From positions 1,185,501-1,249,500 of the forward strand of contig NZ_CP050301.1 of the NCBI RefSeq assembly GCF_014189505.1: a stretch of 64,000 nucleotides of DNA. Reading direction: 5' to 3'. A program made the position numbers and the translations under genes. The stretch is from Phyllobacterium sp. 628 (GTDB taxonomy: Bacteria; Pseudomonadota; Alphaproteobacteria; Rhizobiales; Rhizobiaceae). This document shows, one piece after another, positions 1 through 10,208 of the stretch (the stretch's first letter is position 1; the number at the start of each line of letters is the position of its first letter). The notes beneath the pieces were generated by a model. The model was not told where the DNA came from. It made no database searches and worked only from the letters and a program-made list of their open reading frames with translations.

Positions 1-2550
1 GCGCCAGCGCCTTCGACGCCGCCAGCAGCAGCACGGCCAGCGGCTCCCCAGCCTGCGCCTGTTCAGGCAACCACTGCACCGGCCCCTGCGCCGCGTCCGG
101 CAGCCCCTGCACCAAGTGCACCGGCAGCGTCTGCACCTGTGAGCGCGCGTCCCGCTGCTCCAGCCCAGTCGCAGCGTTCAGGACAGCAGCAGCCATACCG
201 TTCAGCCAGTCCGCGTCCGAACGACCGTTCCGGCATGGTTCTGAACACACTGTCGACTGCCGAGCTTGAAGCCCGCCGCAAGGCATTGGAAGGTTCAAAG
301 GTTCGCGATGCGGAAGACCGCGCCCGTGCTGCCGTTGAAGCTGCCCGCCGTGCAGAAGAAGATGCATTGCGCGCTCAGGAGCGTGAAGCCTCTGCTCGCC
401 GTCAGGCCGAAGAAGAAGAGCGTCTGCGCAAGGAAGCCGAAGCCAAGCATCGCTCGGAAGAAGAAGCCCGCAAGCGCCAGCCGGAAACAGCCAAAGCCGC
501 TGAAGAAGCTGCTCCCAAGGGAGCAGTGCCGCGCAAGCCTGTTGCTGAGGAAGAAGAAGAACGTCGCGGCGGAAGCCCTGCAGGCGCCCGTCGTGGCAAC
601 AGCAGTGCAGCTCCAGCCAAGCCGGAAGTGCGCACACCCAAGGTCGTCAAGGGTGAAGACGAGCGCCGTCGTGGCAAGCTGACACTGGGCTCGGCGCTGA
701 ATGATGAAGGCCGCAGCCGTTCGCTGTCCGCCATGCGTCGCCGCCAGGAAAAGTTCAAGCGCGGCATGCAGCAGGAAACGCGTGAGAAAATCGCACGTGA
801 AGTTATTCTGCCAGAAACCATCACCATTCAGGAACTCGCCCAGCGTATGGCTGAGCGTTCGGTCGATGTCATCAAGTACTTGATGAAGGAAGGCCAGATG
901 ATGAAAGCTGGCGACCTGATCGATGCGGATATGGCGCAGCTGATTGCCGAAGAATTCGGCCATACGGTTCGCCGTGTTGCTGAATCCGACGTTGAAGAGG
1001 GTATCTTCAATGTGCAGGATGATCAGGCTTCCTTCATATCGCGTCCGCCCGTGGTCACCATCATGGGGCACGTCGATCACGGCAAGACATCGCTGCTCGA
1101 TGCGATCCGCAAGGCCAATGTGGTTTCCGGTGAAGCGGGTGGCATCACCCAGCACATCGGCGCCTATCAGGTCGAGCAGAACGGTCACAAGATCACGTTC
1201 ATCGATACGCCTGGTCACGCGGCCTTTACGGCGATGCGCGCCCGTGGTGCACAGGCAACGGATATTGCTATCCTTGTTGTTGCAGCCGATGACAGCGTGA
1301 TGCCGCAGACGATTGAATCGATCAACCATGCCAAGGCAGCGGGTGTTCCGATCATCGTGGCGATCAACAAGATCGACAAGCCGTCGGCTGATCCGCAGAA
1401 GGTTCGCACCAGCTTGCTTCAGCACGAAGTCTTCGTTGAAACCATGGGCGGTGAAACGCTCGACGTGGAAGTGTCTGCCAAAACAGGCCTTGGTCTCGAC
1501 AAGCTGCTGGAAGCTATCCTGCTTCAGGCCGAAGTTCTCGATCTCAAGGCTGACCCGACCCGTACAGCGGAAGGCGTCGTCATCGAAGCCAAGCTCGATC
1601 GCGGCCGTGGTTCGGTTGCAACCGTTCTGGTCCAGAAGGGCACGCTCAAGCCAGGCGACATCATTGTTGCCGGCAGCGAATGGGGCCGTGTCCGCGCACT
1701 CGTCAATGATCGCGGCGAAAATCTGAAGGATGCCGGACCGGCAATGCCGGTTGAGGTTCTCGGTCTTGGTGGCCCGCCGCAGGCCGGTGACCGTTTCGCT
1801 GTCGTTGAGAGCGAAGCCAAGGCACGCGAGATTTCCGAATATCGCACACGTCTTGCCCGTGAAAAGGTTGTCGCACGTCAGGCTGGATCGCGCGGTTCGC
1901 TCGAACAGATGATGAGCCAGTTGCAGGTGACAGGCCTCAAGGAATTCCCGCTGCTCATCAAGGGCGACGTGCAGGGTTCCATCGAAGCCATTGCCGGTGC
2001 GCTGGACAAGCTCGGAACCGAGGAAGTTCGGGCCCGTATCATCCATTCGGGTGCTGGCGGTATCACCGAAAGCGATATTGCGCTGGCGGAAGCCTCCAAT
2101 GCCGCCATCATCGGCTTCAACGTCCGTGCCAACAAGCAGGCCCGTGATCTGGCCGAGCGTGAAGGCATCGAGATCCGTTACTACAACATCATCTACGATC
2201 TCGTGGACGATGTGAAAGCAGCCATGTCCGGTCTTCTTTCGCCGGAACGCCGCGAAACCTTCATCGGCAATGCGGAGATCCTCGAGGTCTTCAACATTAC
2301 CAAGGTTGGCAAGGTGGCCGGTTGCCGTGTTACGGAAGGCAAAGTCGAACGTGGTGCAGGCGTGCGCCTTATCCGCGACAACGTTGTCATTCACGAAGGC
2401 AAGCTCAAGACGCTCAAGCGCTTCAAGGACGAAGTTTCCGAAGTGCCTGCGGGTCAGGAATGCGGTATGGCGTTCGAGAATTACGACGATATGCGCGCTG
2501 GCGACACGATCGAAGCGTTCCGCGTCGAACACATTACCCGCTCGCTTTAA
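1..2550 (+). CDS. infB: Translation initiation factor IF-2 (5' end outside the window)
   Basis: IF-2 is the GTPase that brings initiator fMet-tRNA to the 30S subunit and promotes subunit joining. The reading frame is open from base 1, so the true start lies upstream; 849 residues are visible. They begin with an Ala/Pro-rich linker and a long charged Lys/Glu/Arg region, then an IF2-N domain, then the GTPase domain with GHVDHGKT (nt 1066-1089), DTPGH and NKID, then the beta-barrel and C-terminal domains ending at a TAA. It is followed at short distance by rbfA and truB, the usual infB-rbfA-truB order. The flexible N-terminal region is long, as is common in alphaproteobacteria. Identification is certain; only the N-terminus is missing. 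Confidence 0.98.
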   Translation, partial: APAPSTPPAAARPAAPQPAPVQATTAPAPAPRPAAPAPSAPAASAPVSARPAAPAQSQRSGQQQPYRSASPRPNDRSGMVLNTLSTAELEARRKALEGSKVRDAEDRARAAVEAARRAEEDALRAQEREASARRQAEEEERLRKEAEAKHRSEEEARKRQPETAKAAEEAAPKGAVPRKPVAEEEEERRGGSPAGARRGNSSAAPAKPEVRTPKVVKGEDERRRGKLTLGSALNDEGRSRSLSAMRRRQEKFKRGMQQETREKIAREVILPETITIQELAQRMAERSVDVIKYLMKEGQMMKAGDLIDADMAQLIAEEFGHTVRRVAESDVEEGIFNVQDDQASFISRPPVVTIMGHVDHGKTSLLDAIRKANVVSGEAGGITQHIGAYQVEQNGHKITFIDTPGHAAFTAMRARGAQATDIAILVVAADDSVMPQTIESINHAKAAGVPIIVAINKIDKPSADPQKVRTSLLQHEVFVETMGGETLDVEVSAKTGLGLDKLLEAILLQAEVLDLKADPTRTAEGVVIEAKLDRGRGSVATVLVQKGTLKPGDIIVAGSEWGRVRALVNDRGENLKDAGPAMPVEVLGLGGPPQAGDRFAVVESEAKAREISEYRTRLAREKVVARQAGSRGSLEQMMSQLQVTGLKEFPLLIKGDVQGSIEAIAGALDKLGTEEVRARIIHSGAGGITESDIALAEASNAAIIGFNVRANKQARDLAEREGIEIRYYNIIYDLVDDVKAAMSGLLSPERRETFIGNAEILEVFNITKVGKVAGCRVTEGKVERGAGVRLIRDNVVIHEGKLKTLKRFKDEVSEVPAGQECGMAFENYDDMRAGDTIEAFRVEHITRSL

Positions 2551-2593
2551 TGCCAAGCCCTTGCAAGGGCAGCGTTTAGATCATCGATAACAG

Positions 2594-2618
2594 GATCGCC
2601 GGACCAAAACCGGCGATC
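2594..2618 (+). other. Intergenic hairpin between infB and rbfA
   Basis: A perfect 9 bp stem (gatcgccgg/ccggcgatc) with a 7 nt loop lies between the infB stop and rbfA. No T-run follows, so it is more likely an RNA-processing or stability hairpin than an intrinsic terminator; the operon probably reads through. Confidence 0.5.
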
Positions 2619-2644
2619 TCCTGTATCTTGGGATACGATTGAAT

Positions 2645-3124
2645 ATGTCTCGTTTTGCTTCATCATCCGGACCGTCTCAACGCCAGTTGCGCGTCAGTGA
2701 GCAGGTGCGCCACGCGGTTTCTCAGGTGCTCCAGCGCGGTGATGTGCGTGATGATACGTTGGAAAATGCCGTTGTTGCCATTTCCGAAGTACGCATGTCG
2801 CCGGATCTGAAGATTGCCACCTGTTTCGTCTCGCCTATTGGCGCGAAGGACAGTGATGCGGTTATTGCAGCATTGAACCAGCACGCAAAATTCATTCGCG
2901 GCAAGGCTGCTTCCTATCTGCGCCAGATGAAATACATGCCGGAATTTCGCTTCCGCATCGACACCAGCTTTGACAACTATGCCAAGATTGATGCGCTGCT
3001 GCGCAAGCCCGAGGTGACCCGTGACCTCGATGATCATCATGATCATCACGATGATGACGGCGAAATTGATCCCAATCCCGGTGATGTGCCGGGCCATGGC
3101 CCAGACGGCAACGGAAACAACTAA
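2645..3124 (+). CDS. rbfA: 30S ribosome-binding factor A
   Basis: RbfA is a KH-fold factor for late 30S maturation and processing of the 16S rRNA 5' end. The 159-residue product has the family core, including the conserved stretch ending in [13 protein letters not shown] (around residues 98-110). The ATG at 2645 is preferred over an in-frame TTG at 2639, giving MSRFASSSG. The C-terminal tail is unusually rich in Asp and His (alternating D/H around nt 3028-3060); such acidic/His tails occur in rhizobial RbfA, but a metal-binding role would be a guess. Its TAA is directly followed by the truB ATG, so translation is probably coupled. Confidence 0.95.
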   Translation: MSRFASSSGPSQRQLRVSEQVRHAVSQVLQRGDVRDDTLENAVVAISEVRMSPDLKIATCFVSPIGAKDSDAVIAALNQHAKFIRGKAASYLRQMKYMPEFRFRIDTSFDNYAKIDALLRKPEVTRDLDDHHDHHDDDGEIDPNPGDVPGHGPDGNGNN

Positions 3125-4099
3125 ATGTCGAGACAGCGCAAGAAAAAAGGCCGGCCCGTATCCGGCTGGCTGATCTTTGACAAGCCGAAAGGCATGGGAT
3201 CAACCGAAGCTGTTTCGAAGATCAAATGGCTGTTCAAAGCCGAAAAGGCCGGGCATGCGGGAACGCTGGATCCCCTCGCGTCGGGCATGTTGCCGATTGC
3301 GTTGGGCGAAGCGACCAAAACGGTTCCCTACGTCATGGATGGCACTAAAATCTACCGTTTTACTGTCACGTGGGGTGCCGAGCGCACTACCGATGACATG
3401 GAAGGCGAGATCACCGTAACCTCGGACAATCGTCCGGATGCGGCGGCAATCCAGGCTATTTTACCTGCCTATACGGGTGTGATCCAGCAGATCCCGCCAA
3501 AGTTTTCCGCCATCAAGATCGCCGGCGAGCGTGCTTATGATCTGGCGCGTGGCGGCGAAGAGGTCGAAATTCCTGCGCGTGAAGTCGAAATCGATCGCTT
3601 GGATTTGATCGAACAACCGGACGCGTCGACGGCAATATTTGAAGTCGAGTGCGGGAAGGGCACGTATGTGCGTTCGCTCGCCCGTGATATGGGCCGCGAG
3701 CTTGGCTGCTATGGCCATATTTCCGATCTGCGCCGTATCGAGGTCGCTCCGTTCAACGAGCAGGATTTTGTCACGCTCGAAGAGCTGGAAGCCGCACATC
3801 CGCCCGCGCCTGCCGAGGACGAGGAAGGCGGCGATCATTCCTATGACGCTATCGTCGCACGCTTTTCCGTGATGGATGCATTTCTGATTGATACAGGTGC
3901 GGCACTCGAGAGTTTGCCGCAGGTGGCACTGTCCGATGATCAGGCCCACCGCATCCGCATGGGCAATCCGGTCATTCTGCGTGGCCGCGACGCGCCTGTG
4001 GAAGCGGATAAAGCCTGCGTAACCAGCAAGGGCAAGCTTCTGGCTATCGGCTTTATCGAACACGGCCAGTTCAATCCAAAGCGCGTGTTTACGATCTAA
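3125..4099 (+). CDS. truB: tRNA pseudouridine(55) synthase
   Basis: TruB makes the T-loop pseudouridine 55 in almost all tRNAs. The 324-residue product starts with the family N-terminus ([15 protein letters not shown]) and carries the catalytic motif GTLDPLASG with the nucleophile Asp at about residue 49. A TruB C-terminal PUA-like segment follows a short acidic linker (about residues 225-240). The start abuts the rbfA stop with no gap. A palindromic repeat lies directly downstream. Confidence 0.97.
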   Translation: MSRQRKKKGRPVSGWLIFDKPKGMGSTEAVSKIKWLFKAEKAGHAGTLDPLASGMLPIALGEATKTVPYVMDGTKIYRFTVTWGAERTTDDMEGEITVTSDNRPDAAAIQAILPAYTGVIQQIPPKFSAIKIAGERAYDLARGGEEVEIPAREVEIDRLDLIEQPDASTAIFEVECGKGTYVRSLARDMGRELGCYGHISDLRRIEVAPFNEQDFVTLEELEAAHPPAPAEDEEGGDHSYDAIVARFSVMDAFLIDTGAALESLPQVALSDDQAHRIRMGNPVILRGRDAPVEADKACVTSKGKLLAIGFIEHGQFNPKRVFTI

Positions 4100-4125
4100 G
4101 ATTTTATGCCAGTTGCATTCCCGGT

Positions 4126-4250
4126 GTACGTGGTTCGACAAGCTCACGATGAGGGGGAGTGAGGATTGCAGGGAGCCAGGTTCTGCAATGATTCCGATTA
4201 GCTTTGCAGCCAACTCCTCTCCCTCATGGTGAGCTTGTCGAACCACGCAC
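4126..4250. repeat. Dispersed palindromic repeat, copy 1
   Basis: Two arms of about 30 bp (left 4127-4155, right 4221-4250) form an inverted repeat built on the core GTTCGACAAGCTCAC / GTGAGCTTGTCGAAC. The middle 65 bp holds a further weak inverted repeat (ttgcag / ctgcaa). Just outside, both flanks carry gttgca, extending the palindrome. It sits in the convergent gap between truB and the minus-strand gene at 4279. The same element recurs at 15596, 47141 and 58489. One arm differs from the others (ctcacGatgag, gtAcgtgg), so this copy has begun to drift. Confidence 0.85.
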
Positions 4251-4278
4251 AATAGTATTGCAACCTATCTCATAGACA

Positions 4279-4626
4279 TCAGGCCTTCACATAAACCCAG
4301 GCCGTAATCCCTGATTTCAACTGCACTTCAATGCGCTTGTAGTCTGACACCTCATAAGCATCGGCGGCGGCAAGTTCCTTTGCTGTAATTTCAAACACTG
4401 TCCCATCCACTTCATCGGCCTGATGTTCGCTCGGCACGACAATGGGGTGGAAATTGCTGCCGCTGGCCTTGATGACATCAGGATCGGTGATCTCGATCAT
4501 TGATTTTTTGAAGCCCGGCATCGCATCCTTTGAACCGCTAAGGCGGCGGCCGAAGGACGACAATTGCACATCTTCTTGCTGCAAGGTGCCATAGGAGAAA
4601 AGGTGGATATCGGGCGTGTCATTCAT
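4279..4626 (-). CDS. Gamma-glutamylcyclotransferase-like (AIG2 family) protein
   Basis: A 115-residue protein with the family hallmark FSYGTL at residues 10-15 and the length of a single AIG2/GGCT fold. Family members remove gamma-glutamyl groups as 5-oxoproline, but many bacterial AIG2-like proteins have no proven substrate. It lies 48 bp downstream of a methyltransferase on the same strand, so the two probably share a transcript. The pair interrupts the usual truB-rpsO adjacency on the opposite strand. Confidence 0.8.
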   Translation of the reverse strand: MNDTPDIHLFSYGTLQQEDVQLSSFGRRLSGSKDAMPGFKKSMIEITDPDVIKASGSNFHPIVVPSEHQADEVDGTVFEITAKELAAADAYEVSDYKRIEVQLKSGITAWVYVKA

Positions 4627-4674
4627 GATGGGCTCAGTTCCTCTATGCAGCGGGATGATCCTTCTTCGCCAATA

Positions 4675-5442
4675 TCAGGTCTTGATGCAACTGTAAGCGG
4701 CCGTTTCATAGGGTAACGTGACTTCACTTTTTCCGGCAGTTGAGGGCTCGCTGGCAATGAGCGTGCGCACTCTGGCGGCAACTTTCTCTTGCTCGTCTGC
4801 GGGCAGGGCGGCGATAAAACTGGTAGAAAGCACGCGATTGACAATGACATTTTCCGGTGCGCCGACATGGCTATTGGCAAAGCGCTGCTGCTTGAGCGCG
4901 CTGAAGCCATTGAAGGGAAATGGCTTTTTCCATTCACCCGAGGAGTGGCGCGGTGTTCCGCCTTCGTAGGGTGCGAAAATACGCCCGAGTTTTGCCACCC
5001 AAGGAATGCTCTCATCGCGTGTGTTCCAGATCAGCCCGAGATGGCCACCCGGCTTGAGGACACGGTGAATTTCCGTCAGCGCTGCCTTGGTGGCAAACCA
5101 GTGAAAGGCCTGCGCACAGACCACCGCATCAACCGAATTATCAGCCAGTGGAATCGATTCTGCAGTTCCGTCCTTCGTGGTGACATCAGGATGTTTTTCC
5201 GCAAGCTTTTGCAGCATTTGCGCAACCGGTTCGACGGCGATGACCTTGGCACACGTCGTCATGAGGCGCAGCGTGAATTTGCCGGTGCCCGCACCGAGAT
5301 CGACGACGGTCTTGCCCGGGGCCAAATGGAGTTCCTCGCGCAACCAGACATCAAGCTCTGGCGGATAATCGGGACGGCCACGCACATAGCTGTCAGCTTT
5401 TGCAGCAAACCCCACCGCTGCCGCCTGATGGATGGTGTTCAT
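4675..5442 (-). CDS. Class I SAM-dependent methyltransferase
   Basis: A 255-residue methyltransferase of the UbiE/type-11 family. SAM motif I is VVDLGAGTGKF (about residues 46-56), followed by an acidic residue ending the second strand (AVEP) and a motif IV-like region (DAVVCAQAFHWF). The ATG at 5442 is chosen over an upstream in-frame ATG at 5496 because gggag lies 7 nt before it and the family N-terminus begins near here. Substrate unknown. It is the first gene of a minus-strand pair with the GGCT-like gene, divergent from rpsO. Confidence 0.85.
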   Translation of the reverse strand: MNTIHQAAAVGFAAKADSYVRGRPDYPPELDVWLREELHLAPGKTVVDLGAGTGKFTLRLMTTCAKVIAVEPVAQMLQKLAEKHPDVTTKDGTAESIPLADNSVDAVVCAQAFHWFATKAALTEIHRVLKPGGHLGLIWNTRDESIPWVAKLGRIFAPYEGGTPRHSSGEWKKPFPFNGFSALKQQRFANSHVGAPENVIVNRVLSTSFIAALPADEQEKVAARVRTLIASEPSTAGKSEVTLPYETAAYSCIKT

Positions 5443-5741
5443 GATAAACTCCCGCTTGATGATAAGCGCAGCCACTATGGAAAGGCGGTTTGTCATAATC
5501 CAGGCGCTGCCATGCTCCCGCCGGAATTTGTTTGTAGGTTAAGAAGATTGAGATGGAAACAAACCGTTCTTTCACGCTGTTCGCCGCTGAAAAGCGCTCG
5601 AATCATTTGCGGCTGGTAATTTGTCACATTTTCGACTATACGGCCCGCAGCGGTGGCCTTTGCTATCGCTTTAACCGGCCCCCGCTGGACGACATCCCGG
5701 CCGTGGGCATCCCGTTTTCCCTTCAAAAGAAAGGATATACG

Positions 5742-6011
5742 ATGTCGATTACCGCTGAACGTAAGCAGGCACTGATCTCTGAATATGGTACAAAGACAGG
5801 CGACACCGGTTCTCCGGAAGTCCAGGTTGCTGTCCTCACAGAGCGCATTGTTAACCTGACCGAACATTTCAAAGACCACAAGAAGGATAACCATTCCCGC
5901 CGTGGTCTGCTCAAGCTCGTATCGACGCGCCGCAGCCTTCTTGACTACCTCAAGAAGATTGATCAGGGCCGTTACCAGACGCTGATCGAAAAGCTCGGCC
6001 TGCGCCGTTAA
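5742..6011 (+). CDS. rpsO: 30S ribosomal protein S15
   Basis: S15 binds 16S rRNA in the central domain. The product is 89 residues, the standard length, starting MSITAERKQ and containing the conserved [11 protein letters not shown] and HSRRGLL motifs. The start at 5742 follows a purine-rich gaaagga. The open frame extends upstream to 5553, but that extension is not S15. A hairpin follows and then pnp, the normal rpsO-pnp order. Confidence 0.98.
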   Translation: MSITAERKQALISEYGTKTGDTGSPEVQVAVLTERIVNLTEHFKDHKKDNHSRRGLLKLVSTRRSLLDYLKKIDQGRYQTLIEKLGLRR

Positions 6012-6022
6012 TAAATGGATTG

Positions 6023-6060
6023 AACCGGCGGTGGTATTTCATGCCCCGCCGGTTTCGTTC
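6023..6060 (+). terminator. Hairpin between rpsO and pnp
   Basis: A 9 bp stem aaccggcgg/ccgccggtt (6023-6031 with 6046-6054) is followed by ttcgttc. It fits an intrinsic terminator or partial terminator after rpsO; in other bacteria this spacer also holds RNase III processing sites that govern pnp. Confidence 0.7.
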
Positions 6061-6228
6061 ATCCCGGCTAGGGATGAACTCTACTCATGAGACAGGTCAT
6101 GGGGCAGGATTGCTGGCAACTCGGATAATGAGTTGCAAATTGTCTTGCCCGTGATTGGTCTAAACGAAACGGAAGAAGGATGCTGCTATCCAAAGGGATG
6201 CGCGTTTTTCTCCATTCAAGGACACAAT

Positions 6229-8373
6229 ATGTTTAATCAACACAAAGTTGAAATCGAATGGGGCGGTCGTCCGCTCATTCTGGAAACGGGCAAGATTGCC
6301 CGTCAGGCTGATGGCGCGGTTCTCGCAACGTATGGTGAGACAGTCGTTCTTGCCACGGTTGTTTCCGCCAAGGCACCAAAGGCTGGTCAGGACTTTTTCC
6401 CGCTGACCGTCAACTACCAGGAAAAGACTTATGCAGCCGGCAAGATTCCCGGTGGCTATTTCAAGCGCGAAGGCCGTCCGAGCGAGAACGAAACACTGGT
6501 TTCGCGCCTCATCGACCGTCCGATCCGCCCGCTTTTCGCTGATGGCTACAAGAACGACACTCAGGTTGTTCTGACCGTTATCCAGCACGACCTCGAAAAC
6601 AATCCAGATATCGTTTCGCTGATCGGCGCTTCGGCTGCTCTGACGCTTTCCGGCGTTCCTTTCATGGGCCCGATTGGCGGCGCACGCGTTGGCTACATCA
6701 ACGGTGAATATCGTCTGAACCCAACTGTCGACGAAATGCCCGAATCGAGCCTCGATCTGGTTGTTGCCGGTACAGGCGAGGCCGTTCTGATGGTTGAATC
6801 GGAAGCCAAGGAATTGGCCGAAGACGTCATGCTCGGCGCGGTCATGTTCGGTCACCGCAGCTTCCAGCCGGTTATCGATGCAATCATCAAGCTTGCCGAA
6901 GTTGCTGCCAAAGAGCCACGCGATTTCCAGGCTGACGATCTGTCCGCTGCGGAAACTGCAGTTCTCAAGGTTGCTGAAGCGGATCTCCGCGCTGCCTACA
7001 AGATCACCGACAAGCAGGACCGCTACAACGCGATCGATGCTGCCAAGGCCAAGGTAAAGGCGCATTTCTTCCCGGAAGGCGTTGAAGAGCCAGAATTCTC
7101 CGCTGAAGAAATCGCAACTGTGTTCAAGTCGGTTCAGGCGAAGATCGTTCGCTGGAACATTCTTGATACCGGCAACCGTATTGACGGCCGTGATCTTTCG
7201 ACCGTTCGTCCGATTGTATCGGAAGTTGGCCTTCTGCCACGCACCCACGGTTCGGCTCTGTTCACCCGCGGTGAAACACAGGCGATCGTTGTTGCAACGC
7301 TCGGCACCGGCGAAGACGAACAGTATGTCGACTCACTGACCGGCATGTACAAAGAAACTTTCCTGCTTCACTACAATTTCCCGCCCTATTCGGTCGGTGA
7401 AACAGGTCGCATGGGTTCGCCCGGCCGTCGTGAAATCGGCCATGGCAAGCTCGCATGGCGCGCTATCCATCCGGTTCTGCCTGCCAAGGAACAGTTCCCT
7501 TACACGTTGCGCACAGTCTCCGAGATCACCGAATCCAACGGTTCGTCCTCGATGGCTACCGTTTGCGGCACATCGCTTGCTCTGATGGATGCGGGTGTTC
7601 CGCTGCTTCGTCCAGTTGCCGGTATTGCCATGGGCCTTATCCTCGAAGGCGAAAAGTTCGCTGTTCTCTCCGACATTCTGGGCGATGAAGATCATCTCGG
7701 CGACATGGACTTCAAGGTAGCCGGTTCGGAAAATGGTATCACTGCCCTGCAGATGGATATCAAGATCGACGGCATCACCGAAGAGATCATGAAGGTTGCT
7801 TTGGCTCAGGCCAAGGACGGACGTCTGCACATCCTCGGCGAAATGGCGAAAGCCATCACTGAAGGCCGTTCGGAACTTGGCGAATTTGCTCCACGCATCG
7901 AAGTCATGAACATTCCAACCGACAAGATCCGTGACGTTATCGGTTCTGGCGGTAAGGTCATTCGCGAAATCGTTGAAAAGACCGGCGCGAAGATCAACAT
8001 TGAAGACGATGGCACGGTCAAGATCGCGTCCTCCTCTGCCAAGGAAATCGAAGCAGCCCGCAAGTGGATCCATTCGATCGTTGCTGAACCTGAAGTCGGC
8101 GAAATCTACGAAGGCACAGTCGTCAAGACCGCTGACTTCGGCGCATTCGTCAACTTCTTTGGTCCGCGCGATGGTCTGGTCCATATTTCCCAGCTCGCTT
8201 CCGAGCGCGTTGCCAAGACCTCCGATGTGGTCAAGGAAGGCCAGAAGGTCTGGGTCAAGCTCATGGGCTTTGACGAACGTGGCAAGGTTCGCCTGTCGAT
8301 GAAGGTTGTCGATCAGGAAACCGGCAAGGAAATCGTTCAGGAAAAGAAACAGGCTGAAGAAGACGCTGAATAA
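6229..8373 (+). CDS. pnp: Polyribonucleotide nucleotidyltransferase (PNPase)
   Basis: PNPase is the phosphorolytic 3'-5' exoribonuclease of the degradosome. The 714-residue product shows two RNase PH domains (about residues 10-230 and 310-550) joined by the alpha-helical linker, a KH domain with the IGSGGKVI loop (about 565), and a C-terminal S1 domain (about 620-690). The ATG at 6229 ([13 protein letters not shown]) matches the family N-terminus; the frame is open to 6133 but that extension is not PNPase-like. The acidic tail is typical. A strong terminator follows. Confidence 0.98.
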   Translation: MFNQHKVEIEWGGRPLILETGKIARQADGAVLATYGETVVLATVVSAKAPKAGQDFFPLTVNYQEKTYAAGKIPGGYFKREGRPSENETLVSRLIDRPIRPLFADGYKNDTQVVLTVIQHDLENNPDIVSLIGASAALTLSGVPFMGPIGGARVGYINGEYRLNPTVDEMPESSLDLVVAGTGEAVLMVESEAKELAEDVMLGAVMFGHRSFQPVIDAIIKLAEVAAKEPRDFQADDLSAAETAVLKVAEADLRAAYKITDKQDRYNAIDAAKAKVKAHFFPEGVEEPEFSAEEIATVFKSVQAKIVRWNILDTGNRIDGRDLSTVRPIVSEVGLLPRTHGSALFTRGETQAIVVATLGTGEDEQYVDSLTGMYKETFLLHYNFPPYSVGETGRMGSPGRREIGHGKLAWRAIHPVLPAKEQFPYTLRTVSEITESNGSSSMATVCGTSLALMDAGVPLLRPVAGIAMGLILEGEKFAVLSDILGDEDHLGDMDFKVAGSENGITALQMDIKIDGITEEIMKVALAQAKDGRLHILGEMAKAITEGRSELGEFAPRIEVMNIPTDKIRDVIGSGGKVIREIVEKTGAKINIEDDGTVKIASSSAKEIEAARKWIHSIVAEPEVGEIYEGTVVKTADFGAFVNFFGPRDGLVHISQLASERVAKTSDVVKEGQKVWVKLMGFDERGKVRLSMKVVDQETGKEIVQEKKQAEEDAE

Positions 8374-8395
8374 GCCTCTTGCTTTGACGTGATGA

Positions 8396-8422
8396 AAGCG
8401 CGCCCCTGTGGCGCGCTTTTTT
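8396..8422 (+). terminator. Rho-independent terminator after pnp
   Basis: Stem aagcgcgcc/ggcgcgctt (8396-8404 with 8410-8418), loop cctgt, followed by a run of T. Confidence 0.9.
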
Positions 8423-8462
8423 CTTGGTGAGGGGTTGTTCGTGACCGAATAGCTTCGTCTCT

Positions 8463-8637
8463 ATCTCCCCCTTTGTGGGGGAGAAAGCGATTTCAGCATC
8501 TTAGCTCTTGCTAAGTGCTAGAAATCGCAAGAGAGGGGATAATTGGTTTAAGGCAAATCCCCTCACTGGGATTTTCTAAGGATTTAGCGAAAAGGCTAAA
8601 TCCAAGAAAATCCTTTCTCTCCCACAAGGGGAGAGAT
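8463..8637. repeat. Multi-hairpin repeat-like element between pnp and the rsmC-like gene
   Basis: A 175 bp structure bounded by imperfect inverted arms (atctccccctttgtggggga at the left; the right arm is its near complement, ending at 8637). Each arm is itself a small palindrome. Inside are three more hairpins: gcgatttc/gaaatcgc (8487-8528), gaggggat/atcccctc (8533-8564) and ggattttct/agaaaatcc (8569-8613), the last enclosing ggattta/taaatcc. This layout suggests a non-autonomous palindromic repeat rather than a simple terminator. Only one copy is seen in this window. Confidence 0.6.
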
Positions 8638-8727
8638 AATCGGCATCTGCTGGCGGCACGTTATGACAGCGTTTCCCAGAAAGTGGATTCCGCTCTAGAC
8701 AGACATATTGATGGATGGATAATCACC

Positions 8728-9747
8728 ATGGCCAACGGCGCACTCAAGACACTCTTTCTGCCCTTTGAAGATGAGATTTTGCCCGTACCGGCCGAGGACA
8801 GCCAATGGCTGTTTCTGGGCGCCGAGGTCGAACGTGACATCGATACCGCTTGGAAAGATATTCTGACCGGCCTGCAGCCATTCAAGCCGGATTACCTCGC
8901 CCTGCAGAAGGCCGGTTTTAAGGCTGTTGCGCGGCTGGAGGGTCATGAACGCTTTGACGGCGCGCTGATCCTGCTTGGCAAGCATCGCGGGCGCAATGAA
9001 GCATGGCTGGCGCAGGCTTTGCGCCATGTGAATGCAGGTGGCCAGATCGTCGTGGGCGGCGACAAGAAACTCGGTGTCGATAGTTTCCGCAAGACGGTGG
9101 AAAAATTTGCGCCGGTTGCCGACCGTCTGTCCAAGAACCATGCGGTGGCTTTCTGGTTCAATCGCCCCGAGACGATTAACGACACGCAGGTGCAGGCTCT
9201 TGTTGCCGAACCCACGCTCGTGGAAGATCGTTTTACCACCGCGCCGGGCATGTTCTCGCATTCAGCCATCGACAAAGGCTCGACCCTGCTGGTGAAGCAC
9301 TTTGCCGGTCGTATAAGCGGTCATGTGGCCGATTTTGGCGCAGGCTGGGGTTACCTCGCCAGCGAAGTCTTGAAGCATCCTGAGAAGCTTAAATCGTTGG
9401 CGCTTTATGAAGCTGATTTCGAAGCACTGGAAGCAGCAAAGCAGAATCTGGGCGGAGCAACGGAATTGCCGCTGTCATTCCACTGGCATGATGTGAATGG
9501 CGAAGCCATCACCGAGATCTATGACACCATCGTCATGAACCCGCCATTTCATGCCGGGCGCAGCGCCGATCCAACCATGGGGCAAGGCTTTATCGCCGCC
9601 GCCGCCAAGCGCATGAAGCCGGGCGGCAGGTTGCTGCTGGTTGCCAATCGTCAGATGCCCTACGAAGCGGGCCTGAAATCGCTGTTCCGCTCGGTTCTGC
9701 CGATTGAGGACGTGGCGGGTTACAAGGTCATTGAAGCGAAGAAGTAA
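8728..9747 (+). CDS. RsmC-like class I methyltransferase
   Basis: A 339-residue protein with the two-domain layout and length of RsmC (16S rRNA guanine-N2 methyltransferase): a degenerate N-terminal domain, then a SAM domain with DFGAGWGYLA (about residue 203) and the amino-methyltransferase motif NPPFH (about residue 270). The open frame begins at 8515 inside the repeat element; ATG 8728 is the first start giving a family-like N-terminus (MANGALKTLFLPF). Its stop at 9747 directly abuts the stop of the convergent NIPSNAP gene. It could be RsmC or RlmG; I favour an RsmC-type enzyme. Confidence 0.85.
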   Translation: MANGALKTLFLPFEDEILPVPAEDSQWLFLGAEVERDIDTAWKDILTGLQPFKPDYLALQKAGFKAVARLEGHERFDGALILLGKHRGRNEAWLAQALRHVNAGGQIVVGGDKKLGVDSFRKTVEKFAPVADRLSKNHAVAFWFNRPETINDTQVQALVAEPTLVEDRFTTAPGMFSHSAIDKGSTLLVKHFAGRISGHVADFGAGWGYLASEVLKHPEKLKSLALYEADFEALEAAKQNLGGATELPLSFHWHDVNGEAITEIYDTIVMNPPFHAGRSADPTMGQGFIAAAAKRMKPGGRLLLVANRQMPYEAGLKSLFRSVLPIEDVAGYKVIEAKK

Positions 9748-10101
9748 TCAGCTTACCGCGCGCCGCCGGTTACCGCAGAAGCGTGTTTCTTCAATGGCGG
9801 CTTCGCTCATCCACGCCATGGACTTCAGGCTGACGACTATGCGTTCGAGAATGGCGGGGCGCGGTCCCTTGCGCCAGATATCGCTTGAATAGAGTGCCTG
9901 CTGCGAGCTGTTCAGATGATCAAGGTCGTCATAGGCACGCACGAGAAAATAAGCGTCGGGATGATGTGCTGACTGACCGAAATCAACCACATCCATGTCA
10001 ACGGCTTCATGGATCGGCAGGCTTTCCTCGCAAACCAGTTTGTGGAACTCGGCACCTGTACCCGGACGCAGGCTGTAGATAAGCGTTTCAACGAGGCGCA
10101 T
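9748..10101 (-). CDS. NIPSNAP family protein
   Basis: A 117-residue single-domain protein of the NIPSNAP type (ferredoxin-like alpha/beta barrel). It begins MRLVETLIYSLRPG and has the usual central segment PDAYFLVRAYDDLDHL. The biochemical role of these proteins is unsettled. It is tail-to-tail with the rsmC-like gene, stop codon against stop codon with no spacer, and lies downstream of fabI after a terminator. Confidence 0.8.
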   Translation of the reverse strand: MRLVETLIYSLRPGTGAEFHKLVCEESLPIHEAVDMDVVDFGQSAHHPDAYFLVRAYDDLDHLNSSQQALYSSDIWRKGPRPAILERIVVSLKSMAWMSEAAIEETRFCGNRRRAVS

Positions 10102-10146
10102 TGTGGGTCTCCTGACAATACTGACGAAAAGGGAGGCTCACCTTCA

Positions 10147-10185
10147 ACAAAAATCCCGCAAAACCAAGTCTGGCTTCACGGGATT
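10147..10185 (-). terminator. Terminator after fabI
   Basis: On the minus strand a stem aatcccg/cgggatt (10179-10185 with 10152-10158) is followed by a T-rich run, placed about 25 bp after the fabI stop. Confidence 0.75.
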
Positions 10186-10208
10186 GCTGTCAATTCTGGC
10201 AGGAATGA

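Noticed and set aside
295..2556. A 753-codon open frame on the minus strand opposite infB
   Set aside because: It is the antisense shadow of infB: the visible protein on plus is plainly IF-2, and the minus frame shows no domain and lies entirely within it.
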